Assembly (NCBI GenBank): GCA_003168255.1
Contig: PMSU01000117.1
Coordinates: 22,922-86,921 of the forward strand
Direction of reading: 5' to 3'
From: Actinomycetota bacterium
Lineage (GTDB): Bacteria; Actinomycetota; Actinomycetes; Streptosporangiales; Streptosporangiaceae
DNA: 64,000 nucleotides
Part shown: one piece after another, positions 43,563-56,783 of the stretch
Position numbering within the stretch: the first letter of the stretch is position 1
Layout: each line of letters starts with the position of its first letter
The notes under the pieces: generated by a model
Database searches by the model: none
Seen by the model: the letters and a program-made list of their open reading frames with translations, nothing else
What the model was told of the DNA's origin: nothing
Made by a program: the position numbers and the translations under genes

Positions 43563-43776
43563 GGTCGTCCTCTCTGGTGTACGCCCGGCGAGGTCCGCTC
43601 GGGCCGACGCGGCGGGCCTGGGTTGGTGTGAAGCGCTTCACCAGCACCCGCCCGCTTCGCTGCCCAGGCTACCGAACCGATAACGAAAGCACCGATTGCC
43701 TCTCGACACGGGTACCATTCGCGCAGTTTCACTGATCGCGGCAATGACCAGGACACCGACCAGGAAGGCAGCACTG

Positions 43777-44631
43777 GTGACGGGGAAGCAGGATCGCCAG
43801 CGCAAGCTGGCTCGCGAGCGGTACGAGCGTCAGCAGGTACGGCGGATGGAGCGGGCACAGCGGATCCGGCAGCGATCCGCCATCGGCGGGTCCGCGCTCG
43901 CCGTGGTCGCCATAGCCGTGGGGGCTTACTTTCTGTTCGGCGGCGGCTCATCCAAACCTGCCGCGTCCGCGTCAACGAAGCCGACTGCCAGCGCATCCGC
44001 GTCCGCTGTGACGTTGCCCCCGGCGACGCCGCTTGCCACGGTGCCCAAGGGCGCCCCGGCGGTTGCGCCGGCGACGCACTGCACCTACACGTCCAACCCG
44101 CCCGCGGCGCGCAAGGTCGGCACGCCCCCGGCCAAGCCCGACTCCTCGGCGAAGAGTCAGGCCACCATCGTGACCAGCCAGGGCACCGTCGTGGTCGACC
44201 TGCTGAACAGCAGGGCGCCGTGCACCGTCAACTCGTTCGTGTACCTAGCGCAAAAGGGTTATTTCAACAACACCCCCTGTCCGCGGCTGGTGAGCAGCGG
44301 GATTTACGTGCTTCAGTGCGGCGACCCGACGGGAACCGGCAGCGGCGGGCCTGGGTACAAGTTCGCTAACGAGAACACCAAGGGAGCTACCTACCCGGCG
44401 GGCACCCTGGCCATGGCCAACGCCGGCGCGGGCACCAACGGGAGCCAGTTCTTCATCGTCTACGCGGGCGGCGGCCTGTCGCCGAGCTACACGCCGTTCG
44501 GTGTCGTCGTCAAAGGGCTAGATATCGTCAGGAAAGTAGCCGAAGCTGGCAACGACAACAGCAATCCGGCGGGCGGCGGGAAGCCGCACGAGAAAGTCAC
44601 CATCGAGAGCGTCAAAATTAGTAGTTATTGA
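43777..44631 (+). CDS. Membrane-anchored cyclophilin-type peptidyl-prolyl isomerase
   Basis: This 284-residue protein has a basic cytoplasmic N-terminus (KQDRQRKLARERYERQQ), one membrane helix (SALAVVAIAVGAYFLFGG), a Ser/Thr/Pro linker and an extracellular cyclophilin domain (TIVTSQGTVVVDLLNSRAP, then AMANAGAGTNGSQFFIVY). Some active-site residues of classic cyclophilins appear changed: the usual FHR segment reads CPRLVSS. GTG at 43777 has AGGAAGG upstream; an ATG eleven codons earlier lacks a site. Confidence 0.9.
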   Translation: MTGKQDRQRKLARERYERQQVRRMERAQRIRQRSAIGGSALAVVAIAVGAYFLFGGGSSKPAASASTKPTASASASAVTLPPATPLATVPKGAPAVAPATHCTYTSNPPAARKVGTPPAKPDSSAKSQATIVTSQGTVVVDLLNSRAPCTVNSFVYLAQKGYFNNTPCPRLVSSGIYVLQCGDPTGTGSGGPGYKFANENTKGATYPAGTLAMANAGAGTNGSQFFIVYAGGGLSPSYTPFGVVVKGLDIVRKVAEAGNDNSNPAGGGKPHEKVTIESVKISSY

Positions 44632-44697
44632 GCGCAGGGCCGGGAAGCGAGCAGGCAGCAGGCCGACCGGCATCAGCCAGCGGGCAGGAGGTCGCGG

Positions 44698-45936
44698 GTG
44701 AGCACCGCCAACGATCCGTGGGGCCGGGTAGACGACGACGGGACTGTCTTCGTGCGGACCGCCGAGGGCGAGCGGGTTGTTGGCTCGTGGCAGGCAGGCA
44801 GTCCGGACGAGGCTCTCGCCTTCTTCCAGCGCAAGTTCGCCTCGCTTGAGACCGAGGTCGCCCTTCTCGAGCAGCGCATCACGACCACCGACCTGTCGCC
44901 TTCCCAGGCCCAGGCGACCATCGAGCGCCTGCTGGCCGGCGTCAAGGACGCGCGGGCGGTAGGCGACCTGGACGGGCTCAAGTCGCGGCTGGAGTCGCTC
45001 ACCGGTGTGGTCGATCACCGGCGCGAGGAGGTCAAGGCCGCCCGCGAGCAGGCCAGGCACCAGGCCAGCGAGGTCAAGGAGCGAATCGTCGCCGAGGCCG
45101 AGCGGATCGTCACCGAGGCGACGCACTGGAAGATCAGCGGCGAGCGGATGCGCCAGCTCCTCGAGGAGTGGAAGGCCGCGCCGCATGCCGACCGCGCGGT
45201 CGAGACGGCCTTGTGGAAACGGTTCTCCGCCGCCCGCAACGCGTTTACCAAGCGGCGGAAGGCATATTTCGCCGGCCTCGAGGGAGAGCGCGAGACCGCC
45301 AAGGCCCGTAAGGAGAAGCTGGTCAGCCAGGCCGAGGAGCTCGCGTCGTCGGTCGACTGGGGGCCCACGGCGAGCGCTTTCCGCGAATTGATGCACTCCT
45401 GGAAGGAGGCCGGCCGAGCCGGCCGCTCCGACGAGGAAACCCTGTGGGATCGGTTCAAGGCCGCCCAGGACCAGTTCTTCCAGGCCCGCTCTGAGGTGTA
45501 CTCGGCCAAGGAGGCCGAGCTGCGCGAGCACGCCACGGTCAAGGAGCAGCTGCTGGCCGAGGCGGAGGCGCTGCTGCCGGCCACTGATCTGCGTCCCGCC
45601 CGGATCACGATGCGATCCATCCAGGAGAGGTGGGAGAAGGTCGGCTCGGTGCCGCGCGATGCCAGGGAAAAGCTGGAATCTGGCCTGCGGCGGGTCGAAG
45701 ACGCGCTGCGCAAGGCGGAAGACTCGCAGTGGCGGCGGTCCAACCCCGAGGCTCTTGCCCGAGCTCAGGGGACGGTGGCGCAGATCAAGGCCGCCATCGA
45801 ACAGCTGGAGAGGCAGATGGCGAAGGCGCAGGAGAGCGGCGACGCCAAGGCAGAGCAGGAGGCAGCCGACGCCCTGTCCGCGCGGCGGTCCTGGCTCGAG
45901 GAAGCCGAGCGCACGCTGGCCGAGTTCTCCGGCTAG
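44698..45936 (+). CDS. DUF349 domain-containing protein
   Basis: This 412-residue, highly charged helical protein has repeated units of the form W(K/R)xxGRxGRxDExxLWDRFxAAxDxFF (for example EWKAAPHADRAVETALWKRF and SWKEAGRAGRSDEETLWDRF), typical of DUF349. The start GTG follows AGGAGGT. The gene regularly lies near rel in actinobacteria, and stringent-response links have been suggested. Function not established. Confidence 0.93.
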   Translation: MSTANDPWGRVDDDGTVFVRTAEGERVVGSWQAGSPDEALAFFQRKFASLETEVALLEQRITTTDLSPSQAQATIERLLAGVKDARAVGDLDGLKSRLESLTGVVDHRREEVKAAREQARHQASEVKERIVAEAERIVTEATHWKISGERMRQLLEEWKAAPHADRAVETALWKRFSAARNAFTKRRKAYFAGLEGERETAKARKEKLVSQAEELASSVDWGPTASAFRELMHSWKEAGRAGRSDEETLWDRFKAAQDQFFQARSEVYSAKEAELREHATVKEQLLAEAEALLPATDLRPARITMRSIQERWEKVGSVPRDAREKLESGLRRVEDALRKAEDSQWRRSNPEALARAQGTVAQIKAAIEQLERQMAKAQESGDAKAEQEAADALSARRSWLEEAERTLAEFSG

Positions 45937-45939
45937 CCC

Positions 45940-45992
45940 TTCCGGCGTGGCCGCGGAAGCCAGCCAGCCGTTCCGGTGCGGCCGCGGAAGCC
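45940..45992. repeat. Direct repeat between convergent DUF349 and rel genes
   Basis: A 22-base unit with TTCCGG at one end and CGGAAGCC at the other occurs at 45940-45961 and 45971-45992 with two differences. Each copy has self-complementary ends (TTCCG/CGGAA) and can fold, so it may be the shared terminator of the convergent genes. A related GCGGAACGG word follows near 46013. Confidence 0.5.
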
Positions 45993-46082
45993 GACTAGCC
46001 GCCCGGCACGGCTGCGGAACGGTCGCGCGGCTCTTCCCGCTGCTGCCCGCGGATTCCGCCGCTGACCTTTAGTCGCTGACCG

Positions 46083-48650
<2,568 letters not shown>

Positions 48651-48787
48651 GTCCGCCAAGTCACTAGTCTATCGGCGGACGTTTCCGCACGTGGCCGGAT
48701 GTTCCCGGCCCGTCGCAACGGGTCAGCTCGCGGTGAAGGCCGGCGGAGCCCGCACCCGGCACGCCCGGTGATCTTCTCCGCGGCCGG

Positions 48788-49378
48788 TCAGACGGGTAGC
48801 AGGGAGCGGACCTCGATGCCCGCCAGCTTGGCCCGACCGTTCAGGTTTACCAGCTCAAGCAGGACCGAGATGCCGGCCACCTGCGCGCCAGCCCGCCGGA
48901 CAAGCTCAGCGGCTGCCTCGGCGGTACCGCCGGTGGCAAGCACGTCATCAACGATCAGCACTCGCTCCCCGGGTGCGAACGCGTCCTTGTGCACCTCGAT
49001 CGTCGCGGTCCCGTACTCGAGTTCATAGTCCTGCGCGTAGGTCGCCGCGGGCAGCTTGCCCTGCTTGCGGACGGGGACGAACCCGGCACCCAGACGGCAG
49101 GCTAGCGGCGCCGCCAGGATGAACCCACGGGCCTCGATCCCGGTGACCTTGTCGATCCTGCCAAATCCGGTGCCGAGCGCGTCCACGACCAGCTCCAGCG
49201 CCCCAGGGTCGGCCAGCAGCGGAGTGATGTCCTTGAACAGGATGCCCGGCCGGGGATAGTCCGGGATGTCACGGACACCGCCGGTGATCCGGCCAATAAG
49301 GGCCGCATCCGCGGGGACCGCGCCGTCACGGATCCGCAGGCCTGCTTCGCCGCTGGTTTGCTCGGCGTCGGTGGCCAC
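48788..49378 (-). CDS. apt: Adenine phosphoribosyltransferase
   Basis: This 196-residue purine-salvage enzyme joins adenine to PRPP to give AMP. It has [31 protein letters not shown] and the PRPP loop [14 protein letters not shown]. Starts GTG. It lies three bases after the secF stop and before rel, the usual actinobacterial order. Confidence 0.96.
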   Translation of the reverse strand: MATDAEQTSGEAGLRIRDGAVPADAALIGRITGGVRDIPDYPRPGILFKDITPLLADPGALELVVDALGTGFGRIDKVTGIEARGFILAAPLACRLGAGFVPVRKQGKLPAATYAQDYELEYGTATIEVHKDAFAPGERVLIVDDVLATGGTAEAAAELVRRAGAQVAGISVLLELVNLNGRAKLAGIEVRSLLPV

Positions 49379-49381
49379 CGG

Positions 49382-50767
49382 TTACCTCTTCTTCTTTTTC
49401 CCGCCCGGGCGGCGCGCGGCCGCGCTGGTACGCCGCGGCTGCTGCCTGGGCCCCGGACGGACGCCGCCGGGAGCCGGCGTCCCGCGGGGCAGCCCCTGCG
49501 CAGTGGGCACCCAGTCCGTCGTGGACGGCTGCGCGCCCGCTTCATCCACTTCATCCGCGTCCTGTGCTTCGTCGGTATAGCCGACGACGGGATCAGCGGC
49601 GCCGGCGTCAACTCCGGCGTCATCCCCCGCACTGCCCGGACGAGCGGCAGTACCGGCGGCCGGACGGTTCCGGCCAATAGTGATAGTCGGCCTGCTGGCG
49701 GGAACGGGCGTCCCGGCAGCCGCGCCGGCCTGGTTCCCGCCCCCGCCGGTCGTGGCCTTCTCGCCCTTCGCGGCCTGGCGCTTGGCCGCCCGGCCGCCGG
49801 CGTCGCGCAGCTTAACCCGCTTGGCCAGTGCCTTGTACTGGTGCTCGCGCTCCTTCAGGTCGGCCAGCACCGGGGTGGCGATAAAGATCGACGAGTAGGT
49901 GCCAGACATCATGCCGACGAACAGCACAAGGGCAAGGTCCTGCAACTCGCCAGGGCCGAGCACGGCAATGCCGATGAACAGGATCGCCGCCACCGGCAGC
50001 AGCGCGATGAGCGAGGTGTTGATCGACCTGACCAGGGTCTGGTTGAGGGCGAGGTTGGCCGCCTGGCTGTAGGTGCTCTTGCCGGAGCCCAGCAATCCGG
50101 CCGTGTTCTCCCGCACCTTGTCGAAGACCACCACCGTGTCATAGAGCGAGTACCCCAGGATGGTCAGCAGCCCGATCACAGACGCGGGGCTGACCGTGAA
50201 GCCGGCCAGCGCGTACACCCCGACCGTGATCAGGATGTCGTGCATGAGCGCGACGAAGGCCGCGGACGCCATCTTCCACTCGAACGCGATCGACAGGTAG
50301 ATCACGATCACGACCAGGAAGATGATCAGGGCCTTCAGCGCCTTGTCGGAGACCTCACTGCCCCAGGTGGAGCCGACGAAGGACTGGCTGAAACCGTCGG
50401 TTACCTTGATCCCCGCGCTGGTGATCGCATTCTCGACCTTGCCCAGCTGCGAGTAATCAAGCTTCGCGCTCTCCACCTGCCAGTTGCCGCTCGAACCGGT
50501 CTGCTGCACGATCGCCTGACTGCCCGCGGGTGAGTTGCTCACCGCATTGTGCAGCTGGCCGAGGGTGGCCGTCGGAGCATTGAACTGGAGGATCGAGCCG
50601 CCCTTGAAGTCGACGCTGAAGTTCAGTCCCCTGGTGAGCAGCGCGATGATGCTGATCAGCAGGATCGCCCCAGAGATCGTGTACCACCGCCGCCTCCTGC
50701 CGACGAAGTCGATCGACACCTCGCCGCGGTAGAGCCGTCCGCCGACCTCGCCAAGGCGCGACATCAT
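49382..50767 (-). CDS. secF: Protein translocase subunit SecF
   Basis: This 461-residue subunit of the SecDF export motor has six membrane segments. The first is SGAILLISIIALLTRGLNF; the VDFKGGSI loop, SVIGLLTILGYSLYDTVVVFDKVREN and RSINTSLIALLPVAAILFIG are conserved. A C-terminal tail of about 130 residues, Gly/Ala/Pro-rich and basic, ends PGGKKKKR. ATG at 50767 overlaps the secD stop (ATGA); the frame is open further up but there inside secD. Confidence 0.95.
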   Translation of the reverse strand: MMSRLGEVGGRLYRGEVSIDFVGRRRRWYTISGAILLISIIALLTRGLNFSVDFKGGSILQFNAPTATLGQLHNAVSNSPAGSQAIVQQTGSSGNWQVESAKLDYSQLGKVENAITSAGIKVTDGFSQSFVGSTWGSEVSDKALKALIIFLVVIVIYLSIAFEWKMASAAFVALMHDILITVGVYALAGFTVSPASVIGLLTILGYSLYDTVVVFDKVRENTAGLLGSGKSTYSQAANLALNQTLVRSINTSLIALLPVAAILFIGIAVLGPGELQDLALVLFVGMMSGTYSSIFIATPVLADLKEREHQYKALAKRVKLRDAGGRAAKRQAAKGEKATTGGGGNQAGAAAGTPVPASRPTITIGRNRPAAGTAARPGSAGDDAGVDAGAADPVVGYTDEAQDADEVDEAGAQPSTTDWVPTAQGLPRGTPAPGGVRPGPRQQPRRTSAAARRPGGKKKKR

Positions 50768-52698
50768 GCCTCCTTCACGCGGGTGCCGGTACTCGGCCCG
50801 CCAGGTCTCGGCGCCCCGGATCTCGGCACCCCGGACCGCCATGGCGTCCGGGCACCCAGCCGGGCCGGGTCGAGGCCGGACAGCGGGTGCCCGCCTCCAA
50901 AGAACTTGGTCTTGGCCAGGATGGTCACCATCGGCTTGGTGAACAAGAACACCACGATGACATCGATGAGCGTGGTCAGCCCGAGCGTGAACGCGAAGCC
51001 CTTGACATCGCTGATCGAGAAGTACCAGAGCAGCAGCGCGCAAAGGAACGAGACCGTATCGGAGACCAGGATGGTGCGCCTGGCACGTCTCCAGCCGCTC
51101 TCCACCGCGGGTCGCAGGGACTTGCCCTCCCGCACCTCATCACGGAGCCGTTCGAAGAACACCACGAACGAGTCCGCGGTGATGCCGATCGCGACGATCA
51201 GGCCGGCGATGCCGGCCAGCGACAGCGAGAAGCCGGACGCCGTGTACTTGCTGAGCAGGACGACGGTGCCGAAGGCGAGGATCGAAGCGACGATCAGGCT
51301 GGATACCGACACGATTCCCAGGCCGCGGTAGTAGAGGAACGAGTACACCACCACCAGGCCAAGGCCGATCGCCGCGGCGATCAGGCCGGCGACCAGCTGG
51401 TCGTGGCCGAGCTGCGGCGTGATCGATTCCACGTTCTGCTTGCTGAGGGTGACCGGCAGCGCGCCGTAGTTCAGCTCCTGGGCGAGCAGGGTGGCCTCGG
51501 CCTGGGGGAAGTAGGTGATCTGGGCCGAACCGCCGGTGATCGCGCCCTGGTCGATGTCCGGGGCTGACACGACCACACCGTCAAGCACGACCGCCAGCTG
51601 GTCCAGCGGCGAGGTCGCATTGCCGTTGTTGCCGTACTGGCTGTTCATCTGCTCTGTGAGAGTGCCGAAAGCCGCCCCCCCCTTGCCGTTCAGGCTGAGG
51701 TTGACCTGCCACTTGTCACTGAGCGACTGCTGCGAATTCTCCACGCCTGCCTGCGCGCCGGTGACCTCGCTGCCGAGCACCTTTGCCGGGGCGAGCACGT
51801 ACTTGAGGATCGGGAGTCCTGCGCTGGGATCCGCGGCCGCGCACGCGACGACCTGCTTTGTGGGGTCGTCGTACACCCGGGGCGTGTAGCCGATCTGCGA
51901 CTTCCACTTGTTGAGGTTGGAGCAGTTGAGCTTGTTGAAGACGGCGAGCACGCTCGGGGTGACCTTGGTCGGATCTCCCGATACCTCGCTCGTCGCCGGG
52001 GTGGTAGGCGTCGGCGAAGGAGACGCCGAGGTGCTGGGCGTGCTGGTTGCCTTGGGCGTACTGGACTTGCTCGCCTTGGGCTTGGCGGCGGCAAGCAGCC
52101 GCGAGCCGCTGGCCAGGCCCCGTGCGCCCGCCTGCCCGGGTGAACCGGGTGCCCCGGCCGCCTGCGGCGAGGAACTGCTGGACGGACTTGTCGAGGCGCC
52201 CACCTTCGGCGAGGTGCTCGGCGTGGTAGTCGGTGTGGGCGAGGTACTGGGAAGGGGCGTGCCGGACGAGGTGGTCGTGGCGGTGGCCGCCCCCTCCAGC
52301 AGCACCTGGCGGAAGAGCAGCTCCGCGGTGGTGCCGACCAGCCCGATCACCTTCTGCGATTCCTTGCCGGGCACCGTCACGACGATGGTGTCGCTGCCTT
52401 GCTGCTGTACCTGCGCCCCGCTGAAGCCGGCCCCGTTCACCCGGGCGATCATGATCGCGATCGCCTGCTTCATGTACGAGGGAGTAAGGGTCTTCCCGTG
52501 CAGCGCCTCCGCCTTCAGCGTCACCGTAGTGCCGCTGGACAAGTCGAGGCCGAGCTGAACCCGGAAGTCGTGCTTCCAGTGCCCGGGGCTGAACGCGTTA
52601 CTGCCCACGATCCCGATCAGCATCACGATGATCAGCACGACCAGCCCCGCGAGTGCCCGTCCAGGCCTCGAGGCTGTCTTGCTTTTTGGGGGAGCCAC
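50764..52698 (-). CDS. secD: Protein translocase subunit SecD
   Basis: This 644-residue SecD has LAGLVVLIIVMLIGIVG as first membrane segment, DFRVQLGLDLSSGTTVTL, the periplasmic P1 domain and the C-terminal five-helix part (LIVASILAFGTVVLL, AGLIVAIGITADSFVVFFERLRDEVREG). An unusual Ser/Thr/Pro-rich stretch of about 110 residues (near 155-265) is inserted in the extracellular domain. Starts GTG. With SecF it uses proton flow to finish protein export. Confidence 0.95.
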   Translation of the reverse strand: MAPPKSKTASRPGRALAGLVVLIIVMLIGIVGSNAFSPGHWKHDFRVQLGLDLSSGTTVTLKAEALHGKTLTPSYMKQAIAIMIARVNGAGFSGAQVQQQGSDTIVVTVPGKESQKVIGLVGTTAELLFRQVLLEGAATATTTSSGTPLPSTSPTPTTTPSTSPKVGASTSPSSSSSPQAAGAPGSPGQAGARGLASGSRLLAAAKPKASKSSTPKATSTPSTSASPSPTPTTPATSEVSGDPTKVTPSVLAVFNKLNCSNLNKWKSQIGYTPRVYDDPTKQVVACAAADPSAGLPILKYVLAPAKVLGSEVTGAQAGVENSQQSLSDKWQVNLSLNGKGGAAFGTLTEQMNSQYGNNGNATSPLDQLAVVLDGVVVSAPDIDQGAITGGSAQITYFPQAEATLLAQELNYGALPVTLSKQNVESITPQLGHDQLVAGLIAAAIGLGLVVVYSFLYYRGLGIVSVSSLIVASILAFGTVVLLSKYTASGFSLSLAGIAGLIVAIGITADSFVVFFERLRDEVREGKSLRPAVESGWRRARRTILVSDTVSFLCALLLWYFSISDVKGFAFTLGLTTLIDVIVVFLFTKPMVTILAKTKFFGGGHPLSGLDPARLGARTPWRSGVPRSGAPRPGGPSTGTRVKEA

Positions 52699-52766
52699 TT
52701 CTCGCCTGTCCTTACATCGACTGGGTCATTGCCACCAGCAGGCTGCCGACTAGCGCCGCGCCCGAG

Positions 52767-53267
52767 CTACACGCTGTCCGGCGCCCGGCTCTCGTCCGCG
52801 GCCACCGGGCTGCCATTGAGGCTCTCATCGCCGACGTGCGCCGGAGCCGCATCGCCATCGTGCTCGGGCGCCTCATCGCCGACGTGCTCATCATCAGCCC
52901 CGTCAGTGTTTTCGTCATCGGCGTCATACTCAGGCTCGCCGGTCATCTCGTCGGTGCTGTCGTCTGGCAGCACCTCCATGATTGCCCGCTTGATGTAGCG
53001 GACCTCGATACCGGGAGCGACCTCAAGTATCACGTCGTTGTCTTCCACGTCGACCACCGTCGCGTACATCCCGGCGGTGGTGCGCACCCGCTGGCCAGGG
53101 ACGACGGTCTGCTGCTGCTGCTGCATCGCGCGCCGCTTGTTGCTCTGCGGCCGCCACATCACGAAGTAGAAGATCGCGAAGATAACCACGATGATGAGCA
53201 GGAAGGGCAATGACGACGAGCTCTTCGTCGTCGTCTTGGCCGTGGCCAGAATCAAGTTCCCCAACAC
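52767..53267 (-). CDS. yajC: Preprotein translocase subunit YajC
   Basis: This 166-residue protein has a single membrane helix (LPFLLIIVVIFAIFYFVMWRPQ) followed by the conserved QQQQQTVVPGQRVRTTAGMYATVVDVEDNDVILEVAPG region. The C-terminal half is acidic and low complexity (DDENTDGADDEHVGDEAPE). GTG at 53267 has GGAAGG upstream. It lies 68 bases before secD. Confidence 0.94.
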   Translation of the reverse strand: MLGNLILATAKTTTKSSSSLPFLLIIVVIFAIFYFVMWRPQSNKRRAMQQQQQTVVPGQRVRTTAGMYATVVDVEDNDVILEVAPGIEVRYIKRAIMEVLPDDSTDEMTGEPEYDADDENTDGADDEHVGDEAPEHDGDAAPAHVGDESLNGSPVAADESRAPDSV

Positions 53268-53492
53268 CGGGGCTTCCTTCCGTTGAATTGGTGCATGTGC
53301 CTGGCACCGGCTGCACGCGGACGCCAGCCAGCCCGGTATCCGCCACTGCTCGGCGGCGACCGGCCAACTGCCGAAGTTTAGCGGTGCAAGTCCCACGCAC
53401 CAACAGGCTACGGGGTTCGCAGACCGATCGTGACCTGCGCGCAACCCAACGCAGCCACGTCCAGCCGCCGGCCGGGCCGCCCGCAGCGGGCG

Positions 53493-54566
53493 CTAGCCGA
53501 ACAGGGTAGCGGGACCCGCTGATTCGGGCGGCGTGAGGCCGAGGTGTTCCCAGGCCGCGGGGGTCGCGACTCGGCCGCGCGGGGTCCGTGCCAGGAACCC
53601 GCACCGGACCAGGAAAGGCTCGGCCACGACCTCCACGGTCTCCATCTCCTCGCCCACGGCCACGGCCAGGGTGGACAGTCCGACCGGGCCGCCGCCGAAC
53701 CGGCGGATGAGGGCTTCGAGCACGGCGCGGTCCAGCCGGTCGAGGCCTTCCTCGTCCACCTCGTAGAGCTCAAGTGCCGTGCGCGCCACGTCCCTGGTGA
53801 TCACCCCGTCGGCTCGGACCTCCGCGTAGTCGCGGACCCGGCGCAGCAGCCGGTTGGCTATCCGCGGGGTCCCCCGGGATCGCCCGGCGATCTCGGCCGC
53901 GCCATCGTCGCGCAGGTTCGCCCCGAGCAGCCCGGCGGACCTGCGCACGATGATCTCCAGCTCGGCCGCGTCGTAGAAGTCGAGGTACGCGGTGAAGCCG
54001 AACCGATCCCGCAGCGGAGCGGGCAGCAGTCCGGCCCTGGTGGTGGCCCCGGTCAGGGTGAACGGGGCGATGTCCAGCGGGATCGCGGTCGCGCCCGGGC
54101 CCTTGCCGACAACCACGTCAACCCGGAAGTCCTCCATGGCCAGGTAGAGCATCTCCTCGGCCGGCCTGGCCAGCCGGTGGATCTCGTCGATGAACACGAC
54201 CTCCCCCTCGCTGAGCGTGGACAGGACAGCAGCCAGGTCGCCCGCGCGCTCGATGGCGGGACCGCTGGTGATCCGCAGCGGCGCGCCGAGCTCGGCGGCG
54301 ACGATCATCGCGATGGTCGTCTTGCCAAGGCCAGGCGGCCCGCAGAGCAGCACGTGATCGGGTGGCCGGCCGCGGCGCATCGCGCTCTCGAGCACCAGCG
54401 AGAGCTGCTCGCGAACGCGCTCCTGGCCGATGAACTCCGACAGGCGCTTGGGCCGCAGCGCGCCCTCGATCGCCCGCTCGTTCACGTCCGCCAGGGCGGA
54501 AACCACCCGCTCATCCGACTGAGCGTCGGCGTCGCTCAGCGGGGCAGCAGGATCCTGTCCGGTCAC
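53493..54566 (-). CDS. ruvB: Holliday junction helicase subunit RuvB
   Basis: This 357-residue AAA+ motor has Walker [16 protein letters not shown], Walker [20 protein letters not shown], sensor 1 [20 protein letters not shown] and the winged helix at the C-terminus ([19 protein letters not shown]). Starts GTG overlapping the ruvA stop. Full length. Confidence 0.97.
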   Translation of the reverse strand: MTGQDPAAPLSDADAQSDERVVSALADVNERAIEGALRPKRLSEFIGQERVREQLSLVLESAMRRGRPPDHVLLCGPPGLGKTTIAMIVAAELGAPLRITSGPAIERAGDLAAVLSTLSEGEVVFIDEIHRLARPAEEMLYLAMEDFRVDVVVGKGPGATAIPLDIAPFTLTGATTRAGLLPAPLRDRFGFTAYLDFYDAAELEIIVRRSAGLLGANLRDDGAAEIAGRSRGTPRIANRLLRRVRDYAEVRADGVITRDVARTALELYEVDEEGLDRLDRAVLEALIRRFGGGPVGLSTLAVAVGEEMETVEVVAEPFLVRCGFLARTPRGRVATPAAWEHLGLTPPESAGPATLFG

Positions 54567-55177
54567 GCCGTGCTCAGCTTCTTCAGCGCGGCGCGCAGGG
54601 CCATCGCCACGTCCACCGGCCCGCCATCGGCCTCAAGCTCGGGCTCCACGGCTGCGATCGCCTGCTCGGCGTCACGCGGGGCCCAGCCGAGGTTGATCAG
54701 GCCCGCCCGCACCTGGTCGCGCCACGACGAGGCAGCGCCCGGCCGGGCACCAAGCCCTGCCCCGAACGTCTCGCCGGCCGCGCCGAGCCTGTCCTTCAGC
54801 TCAAGGACGATCCGCTGTGCGCCTTTCTTCCCTACGCCGGGTACCTGCATCAGGGTCACCAGGTCCTCGACCGCGACCGCGCGGCGCAGCGCGTCGGGCG
54901 CGTGCACGGCGAGCATGGCGAGCGCGAGCCTGGGGCCGACCCCGCTGGCGGTCTGGAGCAGCTCGAAGACGTTCCGTTCATCTTCGCTGGCGAAGCCGTA
55001 CAGGGTGAGCGCGTCCTCCCGCACCATGAGCGAGGTGGCGACCTTTGCCCGCTCGCCGAGGCGCAGGCCCGCCAGCGTGCCGGGCGTGCACTGCACCAAT
55101 AGCCCGACGCCGCCGACCTCGATCACGGCGCCATCCGGCGCGAGCCCGCATACCATCCCGTCCAGATGCGCGATCAT
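54563..55177 (-). CDS. ruvA: Holliday junction binding subunit RuvA
   Basis: This 204-residue protein has the OB domain ([25 protein letters not shown]), two HhH motifs ([36 protein letters not shown]) and the C-terminal RuvB-contacting helix ([18 protein letters not shown]). ATG overlaps the ruvC stop. Confidence 0.97.
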   Translation of the reverse strand: MIAHLDGMVCGLAPDGAVIEVGGVGLLVQCTPGTLAGLRLGERAKVATSLMVREDALTLYGFASEDERNVFELLQTASGVGPRLALAMLAVHAPDALRRAVAVEDLVTLMQVPGVGKKGAQRIVLELKDRLGAAGETFGAGLGARPGAASSWRDQVRAGLINLGWAPRDAEQAIAAVEPELEADGGPVDVAMALRAALKKLSTA

Positions 55178-55737
55178 GAGACGTCTCCAGGGGTGAGAAT
55201 CTGGCCAGCCGGGGATGGCGGCGGCCTGGTAGCGGCCGCCAGTGCGGTCGCGAGCCTGAGCTGAGCGCCGCCGCGCCACACATGGCAGATAGCCAGGGCC
55301 AGCGCGTCGGCCGCGTCCGCCGGGCGTGGCGCTTCGATCATCCGCAGCAGCCGGGTCACCATGGCTGTCACCTGTGCCTTGTCCGCTCGCCCGCTCCCGG
55401 TCACCGATGCCTTGACTTCGCTCGGCGTGTACGTCGCAACCGGCAGGCCGCGGCGCGCGGCGCAGACGATGGCCACCGCGCCTGCCTGGGCCGTGCCCAT
55501 CACCGTACGCACGTTGTGCTGGCTGAACACCCGCTCCACCGCCACCGCATCCGGCTGGTGTCGCGTCAGCCAGCACTCGATCTCCTGCTCAAGCGCAAGA
55601 AGCCGGGCCGCGATGTCGGTACCCGCCTGGGTACGGGCGACTCCCCCTTCGACCAGCGTGAGCGCCCGGCCGGGCCTGCCGTCAATCACGCCAAGCCCGC
55701 ACCTGGTCAGCCCGGGATCAACCCCGAGCACCCGCAT
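55174..55737 (-). CDS. ruvC: Holliday junction resolvase RuvC
   Basis: This 187-residue endonuclease has [14 protein letters not shown] with the first catalytic Asp, [23 protein letters not shown], and [14 protein letters not shown] with the last acidic residues. First gene of ruvC-ruvA-ruvB. ATG at 55737. Confidence 0.97.
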   Translation of the reverse strand: MRVLGVDPGLTRCGLGVIDGRPGRALTLVEGGVARTQAGTDIAARLLALEQEIECWLTRHQPDAVAVERVFSQHNVRTVMGTAQAGAVAIVCAARRGLPVATYTPSEVKASVTGSGRADKAQVTAMVTRLLRMIEAPRPADAADALALAICHVWRGGAQLRLATALAAATRPPPSPAGQILTPGDVS

Positions 55738-55907
55738 CGGCCACCATCCTCATTCGCTGGCGAACATATGTTCGTCCGCGACATTACCCGCCTCGTGCGC
55801 CGGGCACCGCCAAGCCGGCCGGCGTGTCCGCTGACTTGCTCACCGGCCTACTAACGTGGCTAATGTTCAAGCGACGAGCGCTTGCCCACGCGACAAGGGA
55901 TAGGTAT

Positions 55908-56783
55908 ATGCCATCGAGTCGTTTCAGCTACGAATCCCGCGACGGCCTGAAGATCGCTGGTTATCGCTGGGACCCGGCCGCCGCCCCGGTCGCCGCGGTC
56001 CAGCTGACGCACGGCATGGGCGAGCACGTCCTGCGCTACGAGGACGTCGCCCTGGCGCTGGCCCGCGAGGGCATGGTGGTCTACGGCCAGGATCATCGCG
56101 GCCACGGCGCAACGGCCGGGTCAGCAGAACTCGGCGACCTCGGTCCCGGCGGATGGCCCGCGCTCATCGAGGACATCGGCCTGCTGACGGCGAGGATCCA
56201 CGCCGACCACCCGGGGCTGCCGCTGTTCCTGCTGGCCCACAGCATGGGATCGTTCGCGGCCCAGCAGTACCTGCTGGATCACAGCGCGGACGTCGATGGC
56301 GTCATCCTGACCGGCACGGCAAGCATCGACCTGCTCGAGCCCGCCCTCGACCTGGACCAGCCGCTAGACCTATCCATGTTCAACGCGGCATTCCAGCCGG
56401 CCAGGACAGACTTCGACTGGCTGACCCGCGACGAGGCGATCGTTGACGCCTACGTCGCCGACCCGCACTGCGGCTTCGGCATCGACACCGACTCGGGGAA
56501 GGCAATGTTCGTCGGCGCCCGGCGACTCGCCGATCCAGATCAGGTAGCGGCGATGCGCTCCGCCCTCCCGGTCTACATCGCGGCCGGTGAGAAGGACCCG
56601 GTCAACGGCGGCCTCACGCTGCTGCACCCGCTCGCAGATCGGTACCGGAGCGCCGGCCTGACCGACGTCACCGTGCGCACCTATCCCGACGCGCGGCACG
56701 AAATCCTCAACGAGATCAACCGTGGCGAGGTCATATCCGACCTGACAGCCTGGCTGAAACTGCAACTCGACTCGGCCCGCTAA
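55908..56783 (+). CDS. Alpha/beta hydrolase, monoacylglycerol-lipase-like
   Basis: This 291-residue hydrolase has the oxyanion HGMGEH, YGQDHRGHGAT, the nucleophile motif LAHSMGSF and the catalytic His in YPDARHEILNE, as in serine lipases of the Hydrolase_4 group that act on monoacylglycerols or lysophospholipids. ATG at 55908 follows AAGGGATAGGT; an earlier in-frame start at 55824 would add 28 residues. It is divergent from ruvC. Confidence 0.88.
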   Translation: MPSSRFSYESRDGLKIAGYRWDPAAAPVAAVQLTHGMGEHVLRYEDVALALAREGMVVYGQDHRGHGATAGSAELGDLGPGGWPALIEDIGLLTARIHADHPGLPLFLLAHSMGSFAAQQYLLDHSADVDGVILTGTASIDLLEPALDLDQPLDLSMFNAAFQPARTDFDWLTRDEAIVDAYVADPHCGFGIDTDSGKAMFVGARRLADPDQVAAMRSALPVYIAAGEKDPVNGGLTLLHPLADRYRSAGLTDVTVRTYPDARHEILNEINRGEVISDLTAWLKLQLDSAR

